A stretch of 64,000 bases of DNA, taken from positions 92,653 through 156,652 of the forward strand of contig NZ_JACRAW010000163.1 in NCBI RefSeq assembly GCF_016213215.1. Direction: 5' to 3'. The translations under genes were made by a program, and so were the position numbers. Source of the DNA: Bradyrhizobium sp. GTDB lineage: Bacteria; Pseudomonadota; Alphaproteobacteria; Rhizobiales; Xanthobacteraceae. The notes beneath the pieces were generated by a model. The model was not told the DNA's origin and made no database searches. It saw only the letters and a program-made list of their open reading frames with translations. Below are positions 35,379-44,523 of this stretch, piece by piece. Numbering within the stretch: position 1 is the stretch's first letter; each line of letters starts with the position of its first letter.

Positions 35379-38300
35379 ATGCAGCAGATTGCGGACTGGC
35401 TCGAGAAACTTGGGCTTGGGCAATACGCGCAGCGTTTTGCCGACAATGGCATCGATGTAAGTGTCCTTCCCGAACTGACCGAAGAGGACTTTGACAGGCT
35501 CGGGGTCTTGCTCGGACACCGTCGCAAAATGCTGCGCGCGATCGCCGAACTCAATCAAGCCGAATTGGTCGCCGAGCCGATTCGCCGGCACGATGCCGAG
35601 CGGCGCCACCTCACCGTTATGTTCTGTGATCTGGTAGGTTCGACTGCGCTCTCGGCGCGCCTCGATCCCGAGGACATGTGGGAGGTGATCCGTGATTATC
35701 GGGCCGCCTGCGCAAGCGTCATCGCCACTTACGACGGTGTTATCGCCAGGTTTGTGGGCGACGGGATCCTCGCCTACTTCGGCTATCCCCGCGCACATGA
35801 GGATGACGCGGAGCGCGCAGTGCGAGCGGGCCTCGACATCATCGCCGCAACAGGGCCGCTGCAAACGCGCGCGGAAGAACGGGTCGAGGTGCGAATTGCC
35901 ATCGCGACCGGGCTCGTGGTGGTGGGCGACCTCGTCAGCGGAGGCGCGTCGGAGGAGCAGGCAATGGTCGGTGATACACCGAACGTCGCTGCCCGGCTCC
36001 AGAGCCTGGCGGAGCCGGGGGCGGTTGTCGTTGCTGCTTCGACGCGCCGGCTGCTTGGCGACTTATTCACTTTTCGCAACCTCGGCAGCCGCGAGGTCAA
36101 GGGCATCTCAGAACCCATCGAGGTCTGGGCGGTCGAAGGGAGAGCCGCGTCGGAGAGCCGCTTTGAGGCGGTGCGCACCGCGCGCTCGATGGGCTTTGTC
36201 GGCCGCAAGGCAGAGATCGCATTCGCGCTCGCGCGCCAGCAGCTGGCGTGGCAGGGCCAAGGCCAAGTGGTGTTGATTTCCGGCGAGGCAGGGATCGGCA
36301 AATCGCGCATGGTGGCAACGCTGTCCGAGAGCCTCGCGTTGGGGTCGCACCGCCGGGTGCGCTATCAGTGCTCGCCCTACCACACGAACAGTGCGCTTCA
36401 TCCCTTTATCGCTCAGCTCGAGCGCGCTGCCGGCATTAGGTCGCAGGACATGCCCGGGCAAAAGCTCGACAAGCTTGAGGCAATGCTGGCGCTTGGTACG
36501 CAGCAAGTGGCTACAGCGACGCCGCTCATTGCCGCGCTTCTTTCGATTCCAACCGGCGAGCGCTATCCGCCGCTCGGCTTGAGTCCGGTGCAACAGCGGC
36601 GGCAGACATTCGCCACCCTTCTCGACCAGCTCGAGGGCTTGGCACGGCAGCAGCCGGTGCTGATCGTCTGCGAGGACATGCATTGGGCTGATGCAACGAC
36701 GCTCGAACTCTTCGATCTCACGGTCGATCGGATCAGGGGACTGCCCATCCTCGTGCTCATGACATTCCGGCCCGAGTTCGAGCCGCCCTGGACCGGCCTT
36801 GCCAACGTCAGCCTGCTGCGGCTCGATCGGCTCGACCGGCAGGACACGCGCGCTCTGGTCGAGCAGGTGACTGTCGGTCGGCAGCTGCCGGGCGAAATGA
36901 TGACGCAGATCATCGACAGGACGGATGGTATCCCGCTCTTCGTCGAGGAGTTGACCAAGATGGTGCTGGAGTCCGGACTGCTGGTGGAAGATACCGGGCG
37001 CTATCGCCTCGATAGTCCGCTGCCACCGCTCGCCATTCCCGCGACGCTGCAGGACTCGCTTATGGCGCGGCTCGACCGGTTGGCGCCGGTCAAGGAGGTG
37101 GCACAGATAGGCGCTGCCATTGGCCGCGACTTCTCATACACGCTGCTGCGCTGTGTGGCGGGGCGCGATGATCTGGCGCTGAGCGCGGCACTGGGCCAGC
37201 TCGAAGAGGCCGAACTGCTATTGCGCCGAGGGACGCCGCCGGAAGCGAACTATAGCTTCAAGCATGCGCTGGTTCAGGAAGCGGCGTACGAGAGCCTGCT
37301 CAAAAGCCGCCGGCAACTGCTTCACAAGCACATTGGCAATGTCCTGCGCGATCGATTTCCGGTCATCGCCGAGACCGAGCCGGAAGTCGTGGCATACCAC
37401 TTCACCGAAGCGGGGCTGGACGAGGCAGCCTTGGAGTGGTGGCGCAAGGCGGGCCAGCAGGCGTTGAAGCGCTCGGCATACTCCGAGGCAATCGCACATC
37501 TCGGTAAGGCGGTTGCCATCGCCGATGCGCTGCCTGATGAGTTGGGCGGGCGCATGAATCGGCTGCAGCTTCAAATCGCATATGGTCGTGCGCTGCGGGG
37601 CAGCCTTGGGTACAGCGCCCCCGAGACGGTGGCCGCATGGACGCGCGCCCGACAGTTCGCGGCTGACATCAATGATCCGGTTGAACTGGCGCCGATCAAT
37701 TCGGGCCTGTTCAATGCCAGCTTGAATCACGGCGAGATCGCACCGATGCGGGATTTGGCGGAGGCAATAATGAGCGCCGCCAACCGGCGACCGGAATCGC
37801 CCGTAGCCGCAATCGTCGCACACTGGACAAGCGGGGTGACCTGCTGGTTCGGAGGCGACTACTTGAATGCGAGAGTGCATCTTGAACAAGCACTCGCGGT
37901 CTATGGTGCTGAGCCGAATCCCGCGACCTTCAAGGCGACGACGCTGGACCTGCCGTCCGTTATCATCCGGTTTCTTGCTCTGGTGCTTTGGCCGCTCGGG
38001 AAGATTGATCGATCGCGCCGGCTCGCCGGGGAAGCGGTGAGTGCCCCTGGAGAAAAACGCGCGCTTGCTCAAGTGAATGCGCTCGTTCACAAGGCGGTTT
38101 TCGACGGACTATGCGGGGTGCATCCTCGCATGTTGCAATCAACAGAGACGATCCTTTCCATCGCCCGCGAGCACACGATGCCGTTGTATGTGGCCGCTGG
38201 CACGCACCTGAACGGCTTGGCAAGGTGGCATGCCGGCGACCGAACAGGTGGACTCTCGGAAATGCGCCGCGGCTGGGCATTGCTTCACGAAAATGACTGC

Positions 38301-38714
38301 TATCTTTGTGAACCATTTTGGGGATTGCAGGTTGCCGTGGCGAACGCAGAGGCAGGGCAACTCGAGACTGGGCTGGAAATTCTAACAGGGCTGATCGGAT
38401 GGGCGGAACAAGCCGGCCAGCGTTGGCTGGACGCCGAACTGCATCGTGTCCGTGGTGAGTTTTTGTTGCGTAGTGACCCGCCGAATGTTTCCGCCGCCGA
38501 GGATGCCTTCAATAGGGCCCTGCAAATCGCTCGAAGCCAGCAGACGAAGACTTTCGAGTTGCGCAGCGCGCTTGGACTTGCGCGCCTTTACAACGCAAAT
38601 GGTCGAGCGGGAGCAGTACGCGATGTGCTGGCGCCGGTCCTCGATGATTTCGATACGGGGCAAGATCTCCCCGAAATCGAACAAGCGGAGAAGCTGCTCA
38701 AGCTTGGGCATTAG
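35379..38714 (+). CDS. SAM - class III nucleotide cyclase - AAA ATPase - TPR protein, copy 1
   Basis: 1111 aa from ATG 35379. SAM domain (about 1-58): QIADWLEKLGLGQYAQRFADNGID. Cyclase homology domain (about 72-240): TVMFCDLVGSTALSARLDPEDM and VGDGILAYFG give both metal-binding Asp; DTPNVAARLQSLAEPG gives the conserved Asn/Arg. AAA/NACHT-like ATPase: Walker A GEAGIGKSR (about 302), Walker B VCEDMHWAD (about 430). C-terminal 400 residues are TPR-like helical repeats. Presumed cytoplasmic and signal-responsive, making cAMP or cGMP; input unknown. Closely resembles the gene at 39763. Confidence 0.92.
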   Translation: MQQIADWLEKLGLGQYAQRFADNGIDVSVLPELTEEDFDRLGVLLGHRRKMLRAIAELNQAELVAEPIRRHDAERRHLTVMFCDLVGSTALSARLDPEDMWEVIRDYRAACASVIATYDGVIARFVGDGILAYFGYPRAHEDDAERAVRAGLDIIAATGPLQTRAEERVEVRIAIATGLVVVGDLVSGGASEEQAMVGDTPNVAARLQSLAEPGAVVVAASTRRLLGDLFTFRNLGSREVKGISEPIEVWAVEGRAASESRFEAVRTARSMGFVGRKAEIAFALARQQLAWQGQGQVVLISGEAGIGKSRMVATLSESLALGSHRRVRYQCSPYHTNSALHPFIAQLERAAGIRSQDMPGQKLDKLEAMLALGTQQVATATPLIAALLSIPTGERYPPLGLSPVQQRRQTFATLLDQLEGLARQQPVLIVCEDMHWADATTLELFDLTVDRIRGLPILVLMTFRPEFEPPWTGLANVSLLRLDRLDRQDTRALVEQVTVGRQLPGEMMTQIIDRTDGIPLFVEELTKMVLESGLLVEDTGRYRLDSPLPPLAIPATLQDSLMARLDRLAPVKEVAQIGAAIGRDFSYTLLRCVAGRDDLALSAALGQLEEAELLLRRGTPPEANYSFKHALVQEAAYESLLKSRRQLLHKHIGNVLRDRFPVIAETEPEVVAYHFTEAGLDEAALEWWRKAGQQALKRSAYSEAIAHLGKAVAIADALPDELGGRMNRLQLQIAYGRALRGSLGYSAPETVAAWTRARQFAADINDPVELAPINSGLFNASLNHGEIAPMRDLAEAIMSAANRRPESPVAAIVAHWTSGVTCWFGGDYLNARVHLEQALAVYGAEPNPATFKATTLDLPSVIIRFLALVLWPLGKIDRSRRLAGEAVSAPGEKRALAQVNALVHKAVFDGLCGVHPRMLQSTETILSIAREHTMPLYVAAGTHLNGLARWHAGDRTGGLSEMRRGWALLHENDCYLCEPFWGLQVAVANAEAGQLETGLEILTGLIGWAEQAGQRWLDAELHRVRGEFLLRSDPPNVSAAEDAFNRALQIARSQQTKTFELRSALGLARLYNANGRAGAVRDVLAPVLDDFDTGQDLPEIEQAEKLLKLGH

Positions 38715-38948
38715 CGAGGCTCTGGCGCTCGATACTCGTCGGTCGACCGCCCAACGACACCCTCAACGCGCAGCTCCGTCCGGCCGGAGTTGCGAGTGCC
38801 CACGGGCCAACGACATCGCCCAGTGCCGTGCCGGGGCACGTCTTGTTCAAGATCCCGCTGATGGCAATCGTGCCAGGAGGTTCAATTGTAAGCAGGTCAG
38901 AAGCCTGAATTAATGCGGCAAGCCGTTGACCGAGTCTTGGAGGTTGTG
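38715..38948. other. Intergenic region after cyclase copy 1
   Basis: About 230 bp with no gene. Just before the next gene CTTGGAGG is a good ribosome site. Confidence 0.4.
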
Positions 38949-39230
38949 ATGCGCATGCTCATTCTTGCGTCTACGGCCGTAGCGATCGGGACGATCTTGG
39001 CGGCAGTTCCCGCGGCGGCTCAAACGTACGATCCCCGCTATCCGGTCTGCCTGCAAGCATACGGCGGTCTGCCCGGCGGTTATATCGAGTGCGGCTATAC
39101 GTCGATGGCTCAATGTGCAGCCTCGGCCTCGGGGCGAGGGGCAACATGCCTGATCAATCCATACCACCCCCAAGGAGGGTTCCAGGCTCCGCCCGGCGCT
39201 CCATCAGCAGCACGACGACCCTGGCGCTGA
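38949..39230 (+). CDS. DUF3551 family small secreted protein, copy 2
   Basis: 93 aa. CTTGGAGG precedes ATG 38949. Signal peptide (VPAAA/QTYD) and TYDPRYPVCLQAYGGLPGGYIECGYTSMAQCAASASGRGATCLINPYH with the same four Cys as copy 1. Nearly the same length as copy 1 and ending in the same (P/R)RPWR-type tail. DNA similarity continues about 115 bp past the stop. A paralog by segmental duplication. Confidence 0.85.
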   Translation: MRMLILASTAVAIGTILAAVPAAAQTYDPRYPVCLQAYGGLPGGYIECGYTSMAQCAASASGRGATCLINPYHPQGGFQAPPGAPSAARRPWR

Positions 39231-39345
39231 CACGCTGTTGTTCCGGGACCTCGGACGCATACGAAACGGCCGGCTGCGCCGGGATCGCTCATTTGCAATA
39301 TGATCATCATACCAACGTCCCCGGATGACAAAACGGCAGAGCCGT
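39227..39345. repeat. 3' flank shared with the first DUF3551 copy, right member
   Basis: GGACCTCGGACGCATACG, CATTTGCAATATGATCATCAT and AACGTCCCCG match the flank of copy 1. The remainder of 39346-39762 has an open frame (39325-39720) of poor quality and is taken as non-coding. Confidence 0.7.
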
Positions 39346-39762
39346 CTAGGTGTGGCCAAACCTAGAAGCTTTCATGAATTCCGCGCCTTGCTCGCGTCTT
39401 GGCCTTGTTCCTTGCTTCGCATCTGGGAGCAATTTGGCGGCAACCTTGAACCTCTTTTTGTGGCTGCCGACTCATGTATGGGAGCTCGCATTGTGCCGCG
39501 CTGTGGTGTAGCCGCCTACGCTTGGCCCTTGGGACCTCAGATAAAGCGACGAAGCGACCGATCGAACTCAGCACGCGGTGGGTGGATCGTGCGGCTCAAG
39601 CGAGAACTCGTACAACAAGCGCCGCTGCTTGCCCTTGATCGCCTTGGTCGCGATCTGTTCAGCGTTGCCCGGTATCACAGCAGCATCGGCGCCTTGTGTG
39701 CGACGCCTAACGTGAAGTAATCCTGCGGGAATAGAGAACTGAGCAGGGAGGTGCCAATCGCC

Positions 39763-42700
39763 ATGAAAGGCGTCACCGAGTGGCTCAAGTCGATCGGCTT
39801 GTCAGAGTATGCCCAGCGCTTCGCCGAGAACGGCATTGACCTTTCGGTGGTCCGTGACCTGACAGACCAGGACCTCAAAGACCTTGGCGTCCTGCTGGGT
39901 CATCGCCGCAAGATCCTGCGCGCCATCGCAGAGCTTGACGACGCGGCTCGTCCTAGGGCCGGCGACACAGCGGCCGAAGCCAGTCGACCGGATGAGCGAC
40001 GCCACCTGACAGTGATGTTTTGTGACTTGGTTGGGTCTACAGCCCTTGCGGCGCGGTTGGATCCGGAGGACGTGCGAACCCTGATTGGCGCCTACCACAG
40101 CTGCATTGCAGAGGTCACAGGCCGTTATCAGGGAAAGATTGCCCGCTATATGGGTGACGGGGCGTTGGTCTATTTCGGCTTTCCGCAAGCACATGAGGAT
40201 GATGCCGAACAGGCGGTGCGGTGCGCACTCGCACTCATTGATGCCGTTGCGAGTATCCGGAACGTCGCTGCAGCGCTGGAGATTCGCGTCGGCATTGCCA
40301 CCGGCACGGTGGTTGTGACCGAGCTTCTGATTGAGAAAACGCCGGCGGAGCAAGCGGTTGTTGGTGAAACGCCGAACCTCGCAGCTCGGCTACAAACAAT
40401 GGCGGAGCCGGGGACAGTGTTGGTCTGCGCGAGCACGCGCCGGCTCTCCGGGGGAGAGTTCCACTACCGCGACCTCGGCCCCGTTGCGCTGAAAGGCTGG
40501 GCGGATCCGATTCAGGTTTATCAGGTCCTGGGAACGAGCGGCGTAGAGAGCCGGTTCGAGGCAATGCATACTGCCAAGCTGCCTTCCTTGTTAGGGCGTG
40601 AGGAAGAAATAGAGCAGCTGGTCCGCCGCTGGCGACAAGCGGTACATGAAGAAGGCCGGGTGGTTACTCTCACAGGAGAACCAGGCATCGGCAAGTCGCA
40701 CATTGCCTTGGCACTCAACGAGCGGCTCCAGGGTGAACCACACGTCACGCTGCGCTATTTTTGCTCTGAGCATCATACCCACAGCGCACTATTTCCATTC
40801 ATCAGCCAGCTGGAACGTGCTGCCGGGTTCAAGCACAGCGACACACCTCAGGAGAAGCGATCCAAGCTCGCCGCCCTACTGGCGCAATCCACACAGAACC
40901 CCGAGCACCTCGCAGTTCTGGCCAACCTATTGGCTCTGCCTGGAGATGATCATTGCCGGCTGCAGGACCTCACCCCACAAAAACGCAAAGAGAAGACCTT
41001 CGCGGCATTATTGGCCCAACTCGATGGGTTGGCGGAGCGGCAGCCAGTCTTGCTCATGTTCGAAGATGTGCACTGGATTGACCCGACCTCGCTTGAGCTC
41101 CTCGCAGCTACTGTGGATCACGTGCCGCAGCTTCGGGCACTTTTGCTGATCACGACCAGGCCGGAATTCACTCCCCCGTGGCCGAGCTACCCTCACACCA
41201 CGACCATCCCGCTCACGCGCCTTGGCCGACGCGACGGCACAGAGTTGGTCCTGCGGGTGACCGGGGGCAAAGCGCTTCCGAAGGAGATCATGGAGCACAT
41301 TCTCGCACACACCGATGGGGTGCCCCTCTTCATCGAGGAATTGACGAAGATGGTGCTGGAAGGCGGGTTGTTGCGCGGGCGGAACGGCGAATATGTTCTC
41401 GAGGGTCCTCTTCCATCTTTCGCGATCCCAACCACCTTGCAAGCATCGCTAATGGCTCGCCTTGATCGGTTGTCGCCGGTGCGCGACGTAGCCCAAATCG
41501 GTGCCGTCGCCGGTCGCGAATTTCATTATGAACTTGTGAACGCCGTCGCCGGGCTGCCGAGGCAGAGATTGGACGAGGCGCTCGGCCAGTTGGTGCGCTC
41601 GGGACTGGTGTTCTGTCGGGGCGAAATTCCACATGCGGTATACACCTTCAAGCACGCCTTGGTACGGGATGCCGCTTACGCCGGGCTGCTGAAGAGCCGT
41701 CGCGTACAGCTACATGCGGCCATGGCACGCGCGCTCGAGCAGAAATTTCCTGAAGTCGTGCAGGCGCAGCCCGAGATCATTGCATACCACTACACTCAGG
41801 CGAGAAACTACGAAGCGGCCGTACACTACTTGTACCAAGCAGGCAAACAATCAGCGGCTCGTTCGGCGCACAAGGAAGCGATCGGTCATGTGCAACAAGG
41901 GTTGGATCTGATTCCTCATATCGACGACCCGACGCTACGCGTCAAATCGGAGTTGCTGTTGCAGACGTCTCTCGGCAATTCCCTTCGGGCGATCCAAGGC
42001 TGGAGCACTGACGGCGTGAAGCAGGCGTACACTCGAGCGCTTGAACTGTGCAAAGAAAGTGGACTTGATGAACATATCTTGCCTGCAGTGTTTGGTTTAT
42101 GGACCTGGAATTTCGTTCATGCATCGCTTGGTGAAGCTCACGCCCTTGCCGAACACTTGCTCAATAGCGCTGAGAACGTAGACAACCCGGTTTACAAGGC
42201 TCTTGCCCACCAGGCATTGGGCTTTACTTTGTTTGGGCAAGGGAAGTTTTCCGCAGCCCATGCGGAGCTGGAATGCAGCATGAGCCTTTGTGAGGATAGC
42301 AAGGCCGCAGCATATCTTGACTTGTCAGCACAGGATCCGCGAGTTCATGTAAGGTCATATGACGGCATGGTGCTTTGGATGCTCGGCTACCCGGATCGGG
42401 CGTTGCGGATTTGCGCGGAGGCTCGCCGCTACGCAAGTGCATCTCAACACCCGTTCACCGAGGCAATGACGCGAACGATAACCCTTCGCGTGCACCAGCT
42501 TTGCGGCGACGCTGCGGTGGTTGCAGCTCAGGCGAACGATGCTATCGCTTTCTGCGAAAAGCACGAGTTTGTTCACTACCTGGCCATGGCCTTGATTTTG
42601 CGCGGATGGGCAAGTGCCGATCAGGGCGCCTTTGAGAAAGGGGTTGCTGAAATTCAAGAAGGCTTGGAAAGAGAGCGGGCTACCGGTGCCTTATTGTTTG

Positions 42701-43101
42701 AGTCGTACTCTCTGGGGTTGCTGGCGGATGCATGCATAAAGAACAAGCATTACGGGAAAGCGCTGGACTTTTTGGAGCAGGCGCAATCGAGGCTCGGCGA
42801 AGAGAACTCCGAACACTTTTACGAGGCTGAATTGTATCGTTTGCTCGGCGAAGCGCATCTGCGGTCGAACCGAAACCTGGAATACGCTGAGCATTACTTT
42901 TGCAAGGGCATTAGCGTCGCGCGCGAACAGAAAGCCAGGTCTTTTGAACTCAGACTTTGGCTGAGCATGTGTGATCTGCACGACTTGAGGCAAGGTGGCG
43001 CGAACTGTCGCTCGCAACTCGACGAGATTTACCGGTCTTTTAGCGAGGGTTTTGACAGCAGGGATCTACTGAGAGCCAAGACAATGTTGAAGATCGCTTG
43101 A
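39763..43101 (+). CDS. SAM - class III nucleotide cyclase - AAA ATPase - TPR protein, copy 2
   Basis: 1112 aa from ATG 39763 (GGGAGG 11 bases upstream). Same domain order and length as copy 1: SAM TEWLKSIGLSEYAQRFAENGID; cyclase TVMFCDLVGSTALAARLDPEDV, MGDGALVYFG and ETPNLAARLQTMAEPG; Walker A GEPGIGKSH (about 305), Walker B MFEDVHWID; TPR-like tail that diverges most from copy 1. Both metal Asp are kept so it should be catalytically competent. Codon use in the 3' third is less GC-biased than in neighbours, hinting at a different history. Confidence 0.92.
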   Translation: MKGVTEWLKSIGLSEYAQRFAENGIDLSVVRDLTDQDLKDLGVLLGHRRKILRAIAELDDAARPRAGDTAAEASRPDERRHLTVMFCDLVGSTALAARLDPEDVRTLIGAYHSCIAEVTGRYQGKIARYMGDGALVYFGFPQAHEDDAEQAVRCALALIDAVASIRNVAAALEIRVGIATGTVVVTELLIEKTPAEQAVVGETPNLAARLQTMAEPGTVLVCASTRRLSGGEFHYRDLGPVALKGWADPIQVYQVLGTSGVESRFEAMHTAKLPSLLGREEEIEQLVRRWRQAVHEEGRVVTLTGEPGIGKSHIALALNERLQGEPHVTLRYFCSEHHTHSALFPFISQLERAAGFKHSDTPQEKRSKLAALLAQSTQNPEHLAVLANLLALPGDDHCRLQDLTPQKRKEKTFAALLAQLDGLAERQPVLLMFEDVHWIDPTSLELLAATVDHVPQLRALLLITTRPEFTPPWPSYPHTTTIPLTRLGRRDGTELVLRVTGGKALPKEIMEHILAHTDGVPLFIEELTKMVLEGGLLRGRNGEYVLEGPLPSFAIPTTLQASLMARLDRLSPVRDVAQIGAVAGREFHYELVNAVAGLPRQRLDEALGQLVRSGLVFCRGEIPHAVYTFKHALVRDAAYAGLLKSRRVQLHAAMARALEQKFPEVVQAQPEIIAYHYTQARNYEAAVHYLYQAGKQSAARSAHKEAIGHVQQGLDLIPHIDDPTLRVKSELLLQTSLGNSLRAIQGWSTDGVKQAYTRALELCKESGLDEHILPAVFGLWTWNFVHASLGEAHALAEHLLNSAENVDNPVYKALAHQALGFTLFGQGKFSAAHAELECSMSLCEDSKAAAYLDLSAQDPRVHVRSYDGMVLWMLGYPDRALRICAEARRYASASQHPFTEAMTRTITLRVHQLCGDAAVVAAQANDAIAFCEKHEFVHYLAMALILRGWASADQGAFEKGVAEIQEGLERERATGALLFESYSLGLLADACIKNKHYGKALDFLEQAQSRLGEENSEHFYEAELYRLLGEAHLRSNRNLEYAEHYFCKGISVAREQKARSFELRLWLSMCDLHDLRQGGANCRSQLDEIYRSFSEGFDSRDLLRAKTMLKIA

Positions 43102-43221
43102 TGTGCAGACCTGCCAGACCGCGGACGCCTGCGAAACCGGCCCCGCTCTGCGCTGGGACCGTCGTTGTTCAAGGGAATTGCGCTTCCGGTGTTGCGCCCG
43201 CCTCTCTGCAGGGGCCGCCCG

Positions 43222-43698
43222 CTACACGCGCTCTTCAGCTTCACGGTTGCTCTCCAGTTTGCTTCGCAGCGCCGTGACCACGCGATGGACTGTTTCTATG
43301 TCCTTGACCAACAGCCCCTCCGAGATGCGATTGACCCAGGGAGCCTGTAAGTCCATCGCGGCTTCGAAGGTCCGTCTTCCCTTGTCAGTCAGTACGACGA
43401 GTTGCGCCCGCCGGTGATGCGGGTTGGCCTCGAATGCAACAAGTCCCTCTTCGTGCAGGTCGTTGATGATCCGCTGCACGTTTTGACGATTGGCGCCGAG
43501 GTCGCGAGCGAGCCACGCAACCGGTTGCGGGCGTTCGGCGGCGACGATTGCGCCAAGGATCTGCCAGCGTGCGCTCGTCAGCCCGAGCCCCGCAACCAGC
43601 CGATCGCCGCCGGTTAACAGCAGGCTGTTCAGCCTGAACAGGTCGAGAATGAGTCCGGTCAGGGCGTCGCCCGCCGCGGTTCGCCTGGTTCTTTGCAT
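43222..43698 (-). CDS. MarR family transcriptional regulator
   Basis: 158 aa winged helix protein. LTSARWQILGAIVAAERPQPVAWLARDLGANRQNVQRIINDLHEEGLVAFEANPHHRRAQLVVLTDKG contains the recognition helix and the wing (HHRRAQ). It faces a divergent promoter with an extended palindrome (43705-43745) that is a likely operator. The predicted -10 lies so close to the ATG that its mRNA may be nearly leaderless. Likely represses itself and the divergent unit. Confidence 0.9.
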   Translation of the reverse strand: MQRTRRTAAGDALTGLILDLFRLNSLLLTGGDRLVAGLGLTSARWQILGAIVAAERPQPVAWLARDLGANRQNVQRIINDLHEEGLVAFEANPHHRRAQLVVLTDKGRRTFEAAMDLQAPWVNRISEGLLVKDIETVHRVVTALRSKLESNREAEERV

Positions 43699-43704
43699 AT
43701 GTCA

Positions 43705-43745
43705 CCATAACCCACAGTTGACACGATGATGTCAAGTTGTTATGG
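43705..43745. promoter_or_regulatory. Divergent promoters with palindromic MarR operator
   Basis: Outer arms CCATAAC...GTTATGG and inner arms TTGACA CGATGA TGTCAA form a nested inverted repeat. The inner arms double as -35 boxes for both strands: plus TTGACA (43718) - 17 bp - TATGGA (43741); minus TTGACA - 17 bp - GGTTAT (43712-43707). A dimer bound at the centre would block both promoters. Confidence 0.75.
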
Positions 43746-43768
43746 ATGTATCGTACCAAATCGACACT

Positions 43769-43982
43769 ATGCAACCAACTGGAAAGGAGAGGCTTCATCT
43801 CCACGCAGCTTCACGTCGCGATCGGCGAAAGCTCGACTATCTGAACTACGCCGTTTGGGAGACGCGGCGCTGCATTCACGCATCCGGAGTTCGCGGCAAA
43901 ACTCTCGACCTATCCGGCCTCGGCAGTAGCTGCGCCGCACCTGTTCCAGAAGGTCGCGGTGCCCGGCATCTGCGCCGTCTAG
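43769..43982 (+). pseudogene. Frameshifted antibiotic-biosynthesis-monooxygenase-like gene
   Basis: Pieces in two frames join into one protein: GFISTQLHVAIGES (frame of 43782), then RKLDYLNYAVWE (next frame), then AAFTHPEFAAKLSTYP and SAVAAPHLFQKVAVPGICAV-stop back in the first frame. The order and the NYAVWE...F..AFTHPEF pattern fit small ABM-superfamily (YgiN-like) monooxygenases. Two small deletions can explain it. It is directly behind the MarR-controlled promoter and before the intact membrane gene, so an original operon has lost its first gene. Family assignment from memory of the pattern. Confidence 0.65.
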
Positions 43983-44017
43983 CTCGCGGGCAAAGGTTCG
44001 AAGGGGAGATCGGCACC

Positions 44018-44464
44018 ATGACCAAGATGATCCATCCAGTTGCCGGAGCGGTCGCGATCCTCACGATTGCGACCTTCTGGCTGTCGACGGCTCTCTCGGA
44101 GCTGTTTGCGTCTCAGGCAGTGGTGACGACGGTCAAGATTGCCATCCCGTGGGGCTTCCTGTTGCTGATTCCGGCGCTGGCGGCGGCAGGAGGCTCGGGC
44201 TTCGCCTTGGCAAAGGGACGTCGGGCCGGATTGGTCGGCGCGAAAGCCAAGCGCATGCCGTTCATAGCGGCCAACGGCATCCTGGTTCTTATTCCGTCGG
44301 CGCTATTCCTCGCGTTCAAGGCGCGAGCTGCGGAGCTCGATACTGCATTCTATGCCGTGCAGGCCGTCGAGCTCGCTGCGGGGGCAACGAACCTCACGCT
44401 GCTCGGCATGAATATGCGGGACGGACTCAAGATTAAAGGCTGGCTCCGCCGCGAGCCGGCGTGA
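44018..44464 (+). CDS. Four-helix membrane protein, MarR-linked
   Basis: 148 aa from ATG 44018 (GGGGAG upstream). Helices at about 7-27 (GAVAILTIATFWLSTALSELF), 34-58, 84-104 (FIAANGILVLIPSALFLAF) and 112-132. A basic loop AKGRRAGLVGAKAKR lies between helices 2 and 3. Unassigned family. Probably transcribed from the divergent promoter through the broken monooxygenase region. Role unknown; linkage to MarR suggests response to a small molecule or redox cue. Confidence 0.75.
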   Translation: MTKMIHPVAGAVAILTIATFWLSTALSELFASQAVVTTVKIAIPWGFLLLIPALAAAGGSGFALAKGRRAGLVGAKAKRMPFIAANGILVLIPSALFLAFKARAAELDTAFYAVQAVELAAGATNLTLLGMNMRDGLKIKGWLRREPA

Positions 44465-44523
44465 TCGGTCGAAGCCGAGCCTCTCTGAGCGAATCTCGCG
44501 AATTCATAGTACTGCGGCTGTGC

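Noticed and set aside
39325..39720. 131-aa open frame upstream of the second cyclase
   Set aside because: It begins in the duplicated non-coding flank, has no ribosome site, no compositional bias of protein and no equivalent before the first cyclase.
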